IMG/VR virus record: IMGVR_UViG_3300036845_000375
Location: 1-32,465 of that record
Origin: a virus
Direction: 5' to 3' (one strand)
Length of the DNA stretch: 32,465 nt
Made by a program: the position numbers and the translations under genes. This document shows, piece by piece, positions 6,955 to 12,893 of the stretch. Positions within the stretch are counted from its first letter, which is position 1. Each line of letters opens with the position of its first letter. Below the pieces are notes generated by a model. The model did not search any database, was not told the origin of the DNA, and saw only the letters and a list, made by a program, of their open reading frames with translations.

Positions 6955-7604
6955 TGTTCATGCTGCGCGAAATGCTGCGCAATGCTTGGCGCAGTCACGT
7001 AAGCAGATGGCGAAATCAAGATGTCCCGACGTGCTCCCATTGTGGAGCGCCAACGGAACATCGTTGCGGCATGGTTTGCGTCGAGCATTGTCCAAATTGC
7101 GACGTGAGGCACGTGCGCCCGATCGTATTTTCAATTGTTGGCGTCGGCGTGGTCGCTTCGTATCTCGTTCTGCGGGCGTTTCATCAGCCCACGCTCGCAC
7201 CGGTACCGGCCGCCCACGCAATCGCACCAGCGCCAGCCAAGGTCGTATCCGCCGCTGCCGCGCTCGACGCCGCTGCGCTCGAACCTAAGCGCGTACGGGT
7301 TATCGAGATGACTGGGCGTGTAGCGTCGGTGCCCGTGTCGGCACTCGCCGTGCCATCGCCGATCATTGCTGCGCCGCGACCTCCGCCAACTGTGATCGCC
7401 GCGGCGCCACCTCCGGCCGCCGCCAGCGAGGATGCTGCCGCTCCGGTGCAGATGGTACAGCCGACACGATCCGTCGGCCCATTAACGTCGGCGGTGGACA
7501 TACCGGCGGGGGCACCGCGCGGCGATGACGTTTGCACCCGCCATCACATGCATAAGGTTTGGTACGGGCGGCACGGCTGGCCATCGTGGCGCTGCGTTAG
7601 GTGA
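6951..7604 (+). CDS. Membrane protein: Cys-rich head, one TM, Ala/Pro-rich linker, C-terminal Cys motif (217 aa)
   Basis: GGAGG at 6938-6942 precedes the ATG, which overlaps the previous stop. Residues 25-50 hold a Cys/His cluster (CSHCGAPTEHRCGMVC then CPNC) that probably binds zinc in the cytosol. A transmembrane helix (IVFSIVGVGVVASYLVLRAF) follows. Next is about 120 residues of Ala/Pro/Val-rich extended linker. The last 25 residues form a compact motif DVCTRHHMHKVWYGRHGW..WRC. Such C-xRH-x-MHKVW..WRC tails are familiar from rhizobial and phage proteins but have no function that I know. A bridge across the periplasm is a reasonable inference. Confidence 0.75.
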   Translation: MMFMLREMLRNAWRSHVSRWRNQDVPTCSHCGAPTEHRCGMVCVEHCPNCDVRHVRPIVFSIVGVGVVASYLVLRAFHQPTLAPVPAAHAIAPAPAKVVSAAAALDAAALEPKRVRVIEMTGRVASVPVSALAVPSPIIAAPRPPPTVIAAAPPPAAASEDAAAPVQMVQPTRSVGPLTSAVDIPAGAPRGDDVCTRHHMHKVWYGRHGWPSWRCVR

Positions 7605-7864
7605 GGGGGCGCAGACATTTGACCGTGAATCGTCAAACTAAACAAACTAAACGAGCGTCACTCGTCGAGTCTCTGCTCAATGTGGCGATCGGCTATGGCA
7701 TCGCCGTCAGCAGCCAGATCATCGTGTTCCCGTGGTTCGGCGTTCACATCCCGCTGCGCGACAATCTCCTCATTGCCGTGGTGTTTACCTTCATCTCGAT
7801 CGCCCGCAGCTTCCTCGTTCGGCGCCTGTTCGAAACGCTGCGGATCAAAGAAATTCTACCGTGA
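7601..7864 (+). CDS. DUF7220-like phage membrane protein (87 aa)
   Basis: It starts at GTG 7601 overlapping the previous stop (GTGA); a later GTG at 7622 is possible. The core SLVESLLNVAIGYGIAVSSQ, FPWFGVHIPLRDNLLIAVVF and ISIARSFLVRRLFE matches my memory of the small membrane family DUF7220, widespread in alphaproteobacterial phages. Two hydrophobic helices are separated by a short amphipathic loop. Function unknown. It ends in GTGA overlap with the next gene. Confidence 0.8.
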   Translation: MRGRRHLTVNRQTKQTKRASLVESLLNVAIGYGIAVSSQIIVFPWFGVHIPLRDNLLIAVVFTFISIARSFLVRRLFETLRIKEILP

Positions 7865-8151
7865 AAAACCGAGCCGCTAAGTTTCGCGTAATGGCGAGGC
7901 CGTGCGACACCTGCATCTATCGCGCCGATTTGGGATGGCACCTCGAAGCGCTTGAGGACGAAGTGCGGGATCGATATATGGGCTTCGCCGGATTTCGCGT
8001 TTGCCATCACGCTGCCAAGCGCGACCCGGTTTGCTGCCGCGGATTTTGGAATGCGCACAAGGATGAATTTGCTGCCGGTCAGATCGCGCAGCGGCTCGAC
8101 CTGGTCGAATTTGTCGAACCGCTCGACGAGGTGCATCACGATGCTACGTGA
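7861..8151 (+). CDS. Cys-rich phage protein of the CxxCIYR...CCRGFW type (96 aa)
   Basis: GTG 7861 overlaps the preceding stop. The longer upstream ATG at 7732 would run inside that gene. The chain has CDTCIYR near residue 15, VCHHAAK at about 53 and VCCRGFWNAHKDEFAAGQIA, then RLDLVEFVEPLDE. This order of Cys pairs, His and the RGFW-x-xH segment recurs in small proteins of many phages, including actinophages, and probably binds zinc. Function unknown. Confidence 0.8.
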   Translation: MKNRAAKFRVMARPCDTCIYRADLGWHLEALEDEVRDRYMGFAGFRVCHHAAKRDPVCCRGFWNAHKDEFAAGQIAQRLDLVEFVEPLDEVHHDAT

Positions 8152-8168
8152 TAATGGGGGGAACCAGC

Positions 8169-8369
8169 ATGCTCAATATCCGGATCGATTGCAGGGATAT
8201 TTCGCCGCTGACGGGCAAGCTATGCGTCAACGAAGCTTCCGTGACGCTTAGCAGGGATTTGCACGTTTGCGCCACATGTGCGCTGCGCCGGTACAAGTTG
8301 AGAATGCCGGAGCTGCGCCGTCGGGCACAGCAAAGCGGCCGCCCAGAGCATGAGCGGCCGCTGGCTTAA
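8169..8369 (+). CDS. Small Cys-containing protein (66 aa), last gene of the left operon
   Basis: I chose ATG 8169 because a G-rich ribosome site (GGGGGGAA) sits at good distance. GTG 8148 and ATG 8154 are in-frame alternatives. The product MLNIRIDCRDISPLTGKLC continues to HVCATCALRRYK, giving four Cys that could hold one zinc ion. The C-terminal codons lie inside the terminator hairpin at 8334-8362. No family recognised. Confidence 0.6.
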   Translation: MLNIRIDCRDISPLTGKLCVNEASVTLSRDLHVCATCALRRYKLRMPELRRRAQQSGRPEHERPLA

Positions 8370-8383
8370 GTTGCCTTTATTTC
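8334..8383. terminator. Terminator-like hairpin between convergent genes
   Basis: AGCGGCCGC (8334-8342) pairs perfectly with GCGGCCGCT (8354-8362), loop 11 bases, followed by GGCTTAAGTTGCCTTTATTT. It lies across the stop of the + strand operon and just beyond the stop of the minus-strand gene, so it may stop transcription from the left. The T-run is interrupted. Confidence 0.5.
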
Positions 8384-8945
8384 AGGTTGACGGCGTCGGC
8401 GCTGGCACCTGCGGCACCGCGATGGTCATCCAGCCGGTCTGAGGGGTCCATGCCGAATGCCATTCGAGCACGGGCGGGGGCTCAGGAGCAGGCACCGGCG
8501 GGCCGATGTAAATCGGCGGGGTCGGGAACGGTTCGTTCGATCCGCCCCATATGCCGGGCGGGCTGCCACCTCCACCTCCACCTCCACCGCCAGGGGCGAT
8601 CGGGTGCGAGGGATGCGGTTGGTGGCCGGGGCCACCGATATCGACGTAGTTCGGCGGGCGGCCGCCCCAGATACCGGGAGGCTGACCGCCCGGCGCGATC
8701 GGCGGCGTGGCATATCCCGGCCATGGTGCGTCGCCACCCCACGTGCCCAGAGGCGGTCCGCCAGGGCCGCCACCTCCGCCGCCTGGCGGGTTGGGCCATA
8801 CCGTCGGTGGAATCGGATGGCTCGGATAGGGCGGCGGTCCACCGGGCGAAATTGGGTGGCTCGGCCATCCCGGAACTCCAAACCCCGGATCAACCGGGCC
8901 GCCGCCACCGACAGGCAGAATGTAGGCGAGAAAACCTCCAGACAT
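8382..8945 (-). CDS. Proline/glycine-rich repeat protein (187 aa)
   Basis: AGAGGAGATT (complement of 8951-8960) is a strong ribosome site before the ATG. The protein begins MSGGFLAYILPVGGGG and consists of repeats of the type PIAPGGxPPGIWGG and HPIxPGG, separated by Gly runs. The last 35 residues (LEWHSAWTPQTGWMTIAVPQ) are less repetitive. Similar Pro/Gly proteins with PPGIWGG units occur in alphaproteobacterial phages, role unknown. It is the only minus-strand gene in the left 20 kb and faces away from the promoter at 9094, so it forms a separate unit. Confidence 0.8.
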   Translation of the reverse strand: MSGGFLAYILPVGGGGPVDPGFGVPGWPSHPISPGGPPPYPSHPIPPTVWPNPPGGGGGGPGGPPLGTWGGDAPWPGYATPPIAPGGQPPGIWGGRPPNYVDIGGPGHQPHPSHPIAPGGGGGGGGGSPPGIWGGSNEPFPTPPIYIGPPVPAPEPPPVLEWHSAWTPQTGWMTIAVPQVPAPTPST

Positions 8946-9070
8946 TATTTAATCTCCTCTTTGGTTGGTCCCCATGTGATTTCAAAGTCAGCGCTGGTTC
9001 TTAGACCACAAACGCGATGATTCCGCGACGGCCGGTCCACAGAAAAATTACCAACATTTAACCATTTAGC

Positions 9071-9135
9071 ATCCACAGCGGGACAAATAGTCCTTGCAGA
9101 GTGCCAGAATGGCACTATATTAGGGATGTAAGAGA
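9071..9135 (+). promoter_or_regulatory. Promoter A with 17-bp palindrome between -35 and -10
   Basis: TTGCAG (9094-9099) and TATATT (9116-9121) are 16 bases apart. The spacer is the perfect inverted repeat AGTGCC-N5-GGCACT (9100-9116). The 28 bases before it (9071-9098) and the 20 from the -10 onward are identical to promoter B at 12828. A repressor binding the palindrome would block RNA polymerase. The expected start is around 9128. It probably drives the 9.35-12.8 kb operon. Confidence 0.75.
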
Positions 9136-9268
9136 CAGACAGAAGGAACCACGGACTACCAAAGAACTGCTGCCGAAGGGACGTCATAGACCAGACGGAG
9201 ACCGCCCAGGCAGACCGAACTGAAAGCTCCCCAAGGTAAGAACCGGAAAGGGCAAGTAGGTCGAATTT
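9128..9268 (+). other. Long T-poor leader RNA (no gene)
   Basis: From the predicted start to the first 63-bp repeat there are about 140 bases rich in A and G and very poor in T (for example 9130-9180), with no plausible ORF and no ribosome site before 9341. It could be an untranslated leader, an antitermination site or a small RNA. The comparable stretch after promoter B is also gene-free. Confidence 0.45.
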
Positions 9269-9331
9269 AGTGAAACGCGGCTTAGCCGCGTTCGACAGGA
9301 TTGACCGCCTGTCGCTGACGATCAGGTCAAA
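9269..9331 (+). repeat. 63-bp structured repeat, copy 1
   Basis: It contains AACGCGG-CTTAG-CCGCGTT, then GACAGG...CCTGTC, then TGAC...GTCA. TTGACC (9301-9306 region) can alternatively pair with GGTCAA at the end. It is nearly identical to copies at 9805, 10098 and 11062. It lies directly upstream of the ribosome site of the gene at 9353. Confidence 0.9.
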
Positions 9332-9352
9332 CCAATAAACGGAGTAACGAAA

Positions 9353-9568
9353 ATGTTGCATATGACCATTGAAGACATCGCCAATGAATACGCCCCCTAT
9401 AACAAGATGGAAGCTTTCCACGAGGGCGTCCGCGATTACGGACGCGCGCTCGACGCCTCGCGAAACTACCATGGCGTTTACAGCCAGGCCTATGACCGTG
9501 GCGCCGAGTGCGCGATGCGAGTTCAGCGCCACAACGATTGGATTGCCAACAATGTGGGGCTGAACTGA
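9353..9568 (+). CDS. Small hypothetical protein (71 aa)
   Basis: GGAG at 9341-9344 (GGAGTAACGAAA) precedes the ATG; ATG 9362 is an in-frame alternative. The product MLHMTIEDIANEYAPYNKME is hydrophilic and rich in Tyr, Arg and Ala, with a helix-like body (GRALDASRNYHGVYSQAYDR). It has no membrane segment and one Cys. It is the first gene of the promoter A operon. No family recognised. Confidence 0.65.
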   Translation: MLHMTIEDIANEYAPYNKMEAFHEGVRDYGRALDASRNYHGVYSQAYDRGAECAMRVQRHNDWIANNVGLN

Positions 9569-9570
9569 AA

Positions 9571-9625
9571 GGTCGAAACCGCGCCTAGCGCGATCGCGGC
9601 GTAAAACGCGCCGCCTGATGAGACC
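9571..9625 (+). promoter_or_regulatory. Structured intergenic spacer
   Basis: GGTC near 9572 can pair with GACC near 9622, enclosing GCGC-CTA-GCGC and CGGCG-TAAAACG-CGCCG. It takes the place that the 63-bp repeat occupies before other genes of this operon and is followed by AGGAGTAAAACC before the next ATG. A structured RNA role is inferred. Confidence 0.4.
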
Positions 9626-9637
9626 AGGAGTAAAACC

Positions 9638-9805
9638 ATGAATGTCAAGTTTGACCTGTTCGAAGTCTTCCAGATTGTCGCAACCTGCGCGTTTAGCGCG
9701 AACCCCTGGCTTTCGCCGGGCGGCGCAGTCGGGGCGATCGTCGGCGGCGTCGCCGCCGTGACAGTGATCTTGATCTGCAAGAAGATAACGTCGAGCTTTT
9801 CCTAA
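9638..9805 (+). CDS. Small single-pass membrane protein (55 aa)
   Basis: AGGAG at 9626-9630 precedes the ATG by a good distance. MNVKFDLFEVFQIVATCAFS leads into a Gly/Ala/Val-rich helix (GAVGAIVGGVAAVTVILIC) and ends KKITSSFS. It is one probable transmembrane segment, perhaps two weak ones. The stop TAA touches the second 63-bp repeat. It is shorter than usual annotation cut-offs but has a clear start signal. Confidence 0.6.
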   Translation: MNVKFDLFEVFQIVATCAFSANPWLSPGGAVGAIVGGVAAVTVILICKKITSSFS

Positions 9806-9867
9806 GTGAAACGCGGCTAAGCCGCGTTCGACAGGATTGACCGCCTGTCGCTGATGATCAGGTCAAA
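9805..9867 (+). repeat. 63-bp structured repeat, copy 2
   Basis: It begins on the last base of the preceding stop codon. It differs from copy 1 only in the first hairpin loop (CTAAG instead of CTTAG) and in TGATGATC instead of TGACGATC. Confidence 0.9.
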
Positions 9868-9906
9868 ACCACGATTAGGTCCGAGGAATTCAATCAGGAG
9901 TCAATG

Positions 9907-10098
9907 ATGAAGACCAACGTTACCGAGATCGCGTCCTACTTTAATGCGGACACCGGCCTGCGGGCCGACATCTTCACGGTCGGCAATTCCAAGCGCGTTC
10001 GCTTGGTCGATACCGACTGCGGCGAGGTGCTGCCGACGATCAAGTTTTTCATGTCGCTCGAACAAGCGCACGCCTACGCGCGGAAATGCGTGTCTTAA
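9907..10098 (+). CDS. Small hypothetical protein (63 aa)
   Basis: The upstream GGAGTCA gives a six-base spacing to ATG 9907, matching neighbouring genes. ATG 9904 would be only three bases from the GGAG. The product MKTNVTEIASYFNADTGLRA continues with strands FTVGNSKRVRLVDTDCG and a C-terminal helix (SLEQAHAYARKCVS). A small alpha/beta fold is likely. No family recognised. Its stop lies against the third 63-bp repeat. Confidence 0.65.
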   Translation: MKTNVTEIASYFNADTGLRADIFTVGNSKRVRLVDTDCGEVLPTIKFFMSLEQAHAYARKCVS

Positions 10099-10160
10099 GT
10101 GAAACGCGGCTAAGCCGCGTTCGACAGGATTGACCGCCTGTCGCTGACGATCAGGTCAAA
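10098..10160 (+). repeat. 63-bp structured repeat, copy 3
   Basis: It begins on the last base of the preceding TAA. It carries the CTAAG loop and TGACGATC. GGAGTCAAAC and the ATG of the next gene follow directly. Confidence 0.9.
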
Positions 10161-10173
10161 GCTGGAGTCAAAC

Positions 10174-10617
10174 ATGATGAAACTCTTGAAAGGCCATATC
10201 TCACCCGAAACTGCGTACGTTGTGGAATCGTACCCTTATTCCTTCCGGCTGCGCTGCCGCATCCGGTACTGGCTCGAACACAAGAATGGCAAGGGCTTCA
10301 GGTTTGTCAGCCAAACGACAAATCCCAAGCGCGGCGATGTGTGGAACAAGCCGAAGGCCAGCACATATTGCCGCTTTGGCGGCGCCATGTATCTCGACGA
10401 CGCCGAGCATGTGCATTGGTCAGGGTTGACCGAGTACTGCTCCGGCGCCGAGGCGGCTTCCTGGCAGCAAACCTATGGCGCGGCTGTGCCGGAAGCGGGC
10501 CGCGAGGAGCTTAACCGATGGGTGGCCGCCAAGGTCGCCTATGACGCTGCGCGCAAGAACGGCGATCCGCTCAATGTTGGATTGCCCGAGGCGCGGAAAG
10601 CTTATTTCGAAGCGTGA
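10174..10617 (+). CDS. Hypothetical phage protein (147 aa)
   Basis: GGAGTCAAAC (10164-10173) gives six bases between GGAG and the ATG. The protein begins MMKLLKGHISPETAYVVESY, with a beta-like basic part (PYSFRLRCRIRYWLEHKNGK; RFVSQTTNPKR) that could bind nucleic acid. A C-terminal helical part (EELNRWVAAKVAYDAARKNG) follows. There is no catalytic motif that I can name. I believe similar proteins occur in rhizobial phages, but cannot check. A GC-rich hairpin follows the gene. Confidence 0.7.
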   Translation: MMKLLKGHISPETAYVVESYPYSFRLRCRIRYWLEHKNGKGFRFVSQTTNPKRGDVWNKPKASTYCRFGGAMYLDDAEHVHWSGLTEYCSGAEAASWQQTYGAAVPEAGREELNRWVAAKVAYDAARKNGDPLNVGLPEARKAYFEA

Positions 10618-10626
10618 GCCATCACC

Positions 10627-10648
10627 GAGCCGCTGTCCGCAGCGGCTC
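10627..10648 (+). promoter_or_regulatory. Intergenic hairpin
   Basis: GAGCCGCT (10627-10634) pairs with AGCGGCTC (10641-10648), 8 base pairs with a 6-base loop, just after a stop codon and 20 bases before the next start. There is no T-run. Confidence 0.55.
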
Positions 10649-10667
10649 AAACGAAAACGGAGTCAGA

Positions 10668-11000
10668 ATGACCGATCTCACAGCAGAGGCCATGCGAGCC
10701 GCATTAGATGCGCACTTCAATCCTCTCAATACACGCCTAGACAATATCGAAACACACTTAAACAGTATCGAAACACGCTTGGACCGCATCGAGGTTCGCG
10801 TTAATGGCTTACCTTTGATCGGCGAAGCAATCGGCACATTGCAGCGAGATACACGGCTACTTCGCGCCGCTGTTAATGATTTGGGTAAAACGAACATTAC
10901 AGCAGGCGAGGTTGAGGCGATGCATGCCGACATCGACCGCGCCTTGGGAGAACTGCGCGAGCTTGGTGCGCGTGTTCTTGCGCTCGAAGAAAAAGATTAG
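10668..11000 (+). CDS. Coiled-coil protein (110 aa)
   Basis: CGGAGTCAGA precedes the ATG. A tandem heptad stretch (LNTRLDNIETHLNSIETRLD, then RIEVRVNGLP) is followed by a second helix (LRELGARVLALEEKD). The repeat-like I-E-T/R-L-D pattern is typical of small phage coiled-coil proteins. The proteins encoded at 19032 (RIEPRIDGIPLINRKL) and here (RIEVRVNGLPLIGEAI) share a related R-I-E-x-R-x-x-G-x-P-L-I segment, suggesting common origin. Function unknown. Confidence 0.7.
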   Translation: MTDLTAEAMRAALDAHFNPLNTRLDNIETHLNSIETRLDRIEVRVNGLPLIGEAIGTLQRDTRLLRAAVNDLGKTNITAGEVEAMHADIDRALGELRELGARVLALEEKD

Positions 11001-11061
11001 ACCGAAACCGGCGCAAACCGGTCGCACCGTTGATGAGGCCAGCAACTTAGGTGAGGCTACA

Positions 11062-11124
11062 AGTGAAACGCGGCTTAGCCGCGTTCGACAGGATTGACCG
11101 CCTGTCGCTGACGATCAGGTCAAA
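11062..11124 (+). repeat. 63-bp structured repeat, copy 4
   Basis: Identical to copy 1 at 9269 over the whole unit, as far as I can align by eye. Unlike copies 2 and 3 it lies about 60 bases after the previous stop. GGAGTCAAAA and an ATG follow. Confidence 0.9.
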
Positions 11125-11143
11125 CCACGGAACGGAGTCAAAA

Positions 11144-11341
11144 ATGAGCGTTATAGATAACGGTATAGATAACATGATAAACCCCAAGTTTACCCTAATT
11201 AACATCTTCGTCGTCATTGTGTGCTGCACCTTCGGTGCGGCGAGCTACGGCGCGGTTGGTACGTTCCTCGATGGCATCGTCACCGTGGCGGCGCTCTGGT
11301 TCATCAATCGCCACAACACTGAAACGAAACCCAAGCACTGA
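11144..11341 (+). CDS. Small membrane protein (65 aa)
   Basis: CGGAGTCAAAA precedes ATG 11144. The longer frame starting at 11051 would run through the 63-bp repeat. After a polar start (MSVIDNGIDNMINPK) come two hydrophobic segments, FTLINIFVVIVCCTFGAAS and AVGTFLDGIVTVAALWFI, and a polar end (NRHNTETKPKH). A membrane hairpin is likely. The role is not evident. Confidence 0.65.
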   Translation: MSVIDNGIDNMINPKFTLINIFVVIVCCTFGAASYGAVGTFLDGIVTVAALWFINRHNTETKPKH

Positions 11342-11364
11342 AACAAAGAAACGGAGTCAGCTCT

Positions 11365-11991
11365 ATGAATACCTTCCGCAAAATCGACGGCCAATGGGCC
11401 GTGCAGTGTGACGCCGAGCAGCCGCTCGGAACGAGCGTGACGGTCACGACGCGCAGCGGCCAAGCCAAACAGGTCAAGGTCGGCGCGCTGATCGAGAGCA
11501 ACAGCTACGGCCACACTTACGCGGTCGCGGTGGACAAGGCCCCGACAGCCACGGCTGTGGTCGGCGATCTTTCCGGCGTGCTCGCGCTCTTTGCTCACGC
11601 GAAGCAGCACCTCAAATACCCCGCGATCGTTTTGAGCGTGCCGGATGCCGGGATGGCGATCCGGCTCAATGTCGCGGGCGAGCGCGCCCAGGTGCCGGGC
11701 TCGATCACGGTGCTTGAATCCAATGGCACGGGCAGCGATGGCCGTGAATGGCTCGGCCGCATCACGACGGACGGGACCTACCAGCCCTCGCGAAGCGCCA
11801 ATGGCCGGACCACTGCGATCACCTCGCGGCTTCGCGCATTCGCATGCGAGCCCGCCAAGGTGGCCGCCGAGCACGGCAAGCTGACCGGTGCGTGCTGTTT
11901 TTGTAACAGATCGCTCAGCGACGACCGCAGCACGGCGGTCGGCTACGGCCGGACTTGTTCCAAGCATTTCGGCCTGCCATGGGGAGCGTGA
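11365..11991 (+). CDS. Protein with C-terminal DUF6011-like zinc motif (208 aa)
   Basis: CGGAGTCAGCTCT precedes the ATG. The N-terminal 130 residues are beta-rich (SVTVTTRSGQAKQVKVGALI). The last 35 residues read CCFCNRSLSDDRSTAVGYGR then TCSKHFGLPWG. This is the CxxC-x-x-L-D/S..S..VGYG..C...G..WG pattern I know as DUF6011, a short treble-clef-like zinc motif in phage and bacterial proteins. DNA or protein binding is possible. The gene ends in a GTGA overlapping a possible start of the next. Confidence 0.8.
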   Translation: MNTFRKIDGQWAVQCDAEQPLGTSVTVTTRSGQAKQVKVGALIESNSYGHTYAVAVDKAPTATAVVGDLSGVLALFAHAKQHLKYPAIVLSVPDAGMAIRLNVAGERAQVPGSITVLESNGTGSDGREWLGRITTDGTYQPSRSANGRTTAITSRLRAFACEPAKVAAEHGKLTGACCFCNRSLSDDRSTAVGYGRTCSKHFGLPWGA

Positions 11992-11996
11992 TCCAC

Positions 11997-12221
11997 ATGG
12001 CGAAATCTCTAACTGAGGAGACACAACGCAAGGCGTGGGACGAATTACTGCTTGATATCGAGCACCGCACCGAACAGTTGCGGCAAATGAAGGGTGCATC
12101 GCATGAGAAATTGCGTCAGATGAAAACTTACGAGCCTTGGCGTTTGGCATTCGCCGGGATGACCGCGGGTGCAGCTTTGTTTGCGGCCGGAGCTGCATTC
12201 GTCAAAGTGTTCGGAGGGTAA
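11997..12221 (+). CDS. Helical protein with C-terminal membrane anchor (74 aa), paralogue of 15514
   Basis: GGGGAG (11981-11986) precedes ATG 11997; GTG 11988 is an alternative. A charged helix (ELLLDIEHRTEQLRQMKGAS) is followed by PWRLAFAGMTAGAALFAAGA and ends AFVKVFGG. The protein at 15514 ends in GMTTGAALFAAGAAFIKLLG, so the two are clear paralogues with divergent N-terminal helices. I infer an inner-membrane anchor holding a cytosolic coiled coil. Confidence 0.7.
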   Translation: MAKSLTEETQRKAWDELLLDIEHRTEQLRQMKGASHEKLRQMKTYEPWRLAFAGMTAGAALFAAGAAFVKVFGG

Positions 12222-12234
12222 GTGACCATCGAAG

Positions 12235-12255
12235 TGCGGCGCCACGCGCGCCGCA
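12235..12255 (+). promoter_or_regulatory. Post-stop hairpin
   Basis: TGCGGCGC (12235-12242) pairs with GCGCCGCA (12248-12255), 8 base pairs and a 5-base loop, shortly after a stop codon. It belongs to a family of GC-rich hairpins placed the same way at 14228, 15180, 17429 and 17910. Confidence 0.55.
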
Positions 12256-12277
12256 TCACGATGCTCATTCGAGCGTC

Positions 12278-12302
12278 CACCGTTTTGAATGACGGTGTTT
12301 TT
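12278..12302 (+). terminator. Intrinsic terminator or attenuator
   Basis: CACCGT (12278-12283) pairs with ACGGTG (12292-12297), followed by TTTTT (12298-12302). This is the clearest stem plus T-run on the + strand. Genes continue downstream without a visible new promoter until 12851, so partial termination is likely. Confidence 0.6.
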
Positions 12303-12322
12303 CTAAGAAGGAGTCAAAACAA

Positions 12323-12553
12323 ATGACTGACAAGGTCGAATGCGAACTTTGGATCGCGATCAATGAAGATGGCGGTTACGTTGTCGTCATCGACGAAAGC
12401 GAGGCACTGGAGAAACTCATTGAGGACGAAGGCGGCTATGCCGCCCGCGTCGTGAAAATAACGGCACTAATCCGGCCGCCAGTTATCGAGGCCGTCATGG
12501 TAGACGTGCCCGACGAAGCTGGCAAGACCGTCGAGCAAGTCAAGGCGGAATAG
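12323..12553 (+). CDS. Small acidic hypothetical protein (76 aa)
   Basis: AAGGAGTCAAAACAA precedes the ATG. The product MTDKVECELWIAINEDGGYV continues as beta-alpha-beta (VVIDESEALEKLIEDEGGYA; RVVKITALIRPPVIEAVMVD), strongly acidic. Small proteins of this shape, with W-x-A-x-N-E-D-G near the start, are common in phages; no role is known to me. It lies three bases before the next start. Confidence 0.7.
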   Translation: MTDKVECELWIAINEDGGYVVVIDESEALEKLIEDEGGYAARVVKITALIRPPVIEAVMVDVPDEAGKTVEQVKAE

Positions 12554-12556
12554 GCC

Positions 12557-12769
12557 ATGGCAGAATCAGAAGTTGATCACGCTATGAAACAAGAATTGCT
12601 GCGGCTCGACATCTTGTTGCGCCGCAAGCAAGTCTTTTGGGACACGCCGCGCGGCGTTCTGCTTGTTGTCGCCACCACGGCAGCTTTGGTTGCAGCCGTG
12701 GCTGGTTTCATCGGGTTCAAGATTGGCCAGACACCACCTCAGCCGATCGTGATCCAAATACCGAAGTGA
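12557..12769 (+). CDS. Small membrane protein (70 aa)
   Basis: The ATG lies just after the previous stop. A charged helix (DHAMKQELLRLDILLRRKQV) is followed by a transmembrane segment (GVLLVVATTAALVAAVAGFI) and a short polar tail (GQTPPQPIVIQIPK). It has the layout of several small anchored helical proteins in this window. It is the last gene before the terminator at 12791. Confidence 0.65.
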   Translation: MAESEVDHAMKQELLRLDILLRRKQVFWDTPRGVLLVVATTAALVAAVAGFIGFKIGQTPPQPIVIQIPK

Positions 12770-12790
12770 GCCGCCAGCGTGCGGCACGCG

Positions 12791-12825
12791 AGGGGACGTC
12801 GGGCAACCGGCGTCCCCTAATTATT
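12791..12825 (+). terminator. Hairpin terminator with GCAA tetraloop
   Basis: AGGGGACGTCGG (12791-12802) pairs with CCGGCGTCCCCT (12807-12818) over 12 base pairs with one T-G wobble, closed by a GCAA tetraloop. AATTATT follows. It sits immediately before promoter B and so separates two transcription units. Confidence 0.6.
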
Positions 12826-12827
12826 CC

Positions 12828-12893
12828 ATCCACAGCGGGACAAATAGTCCTTGCATGGTGACGTTCTGTCACCTATATTAGGGATGTAAGAGA
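12828..12893 (+). promoter_or_regulatory. Promoter B with variant palindrome between -35 and -10
   Basis: TTGCAT (12851-12856) and TATATT (12874-12879) are 17 bases apart. The spacer is exactly the inverted repeat GGTGAC-N5-GTCACC (12857-12873). Flanks match promoter A over 28 bases before and 20 bases from the -10. Relative to promoter A both arms have changed at two positions in a way that keeps the symmetry. It probably drives the MoxR/VWA operon to 20.46 kb. Confidence 0.75.

Noticed and set aside
9269-11124. 63-bp repeats as integron attC sites with gene cassettes
   Set aside because: The spacing of one small gene per repeat is suggestive, but the repeats lack the RYYYAAC / GTTRRRY core sites, and the copies are too identical for attC. 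No integron integrase is visible.
9269-11124. CRISPR array
   Set aside because: The repeats are hundreds of bases apart and separated by genes, with no uniform spacers and no cas genes.
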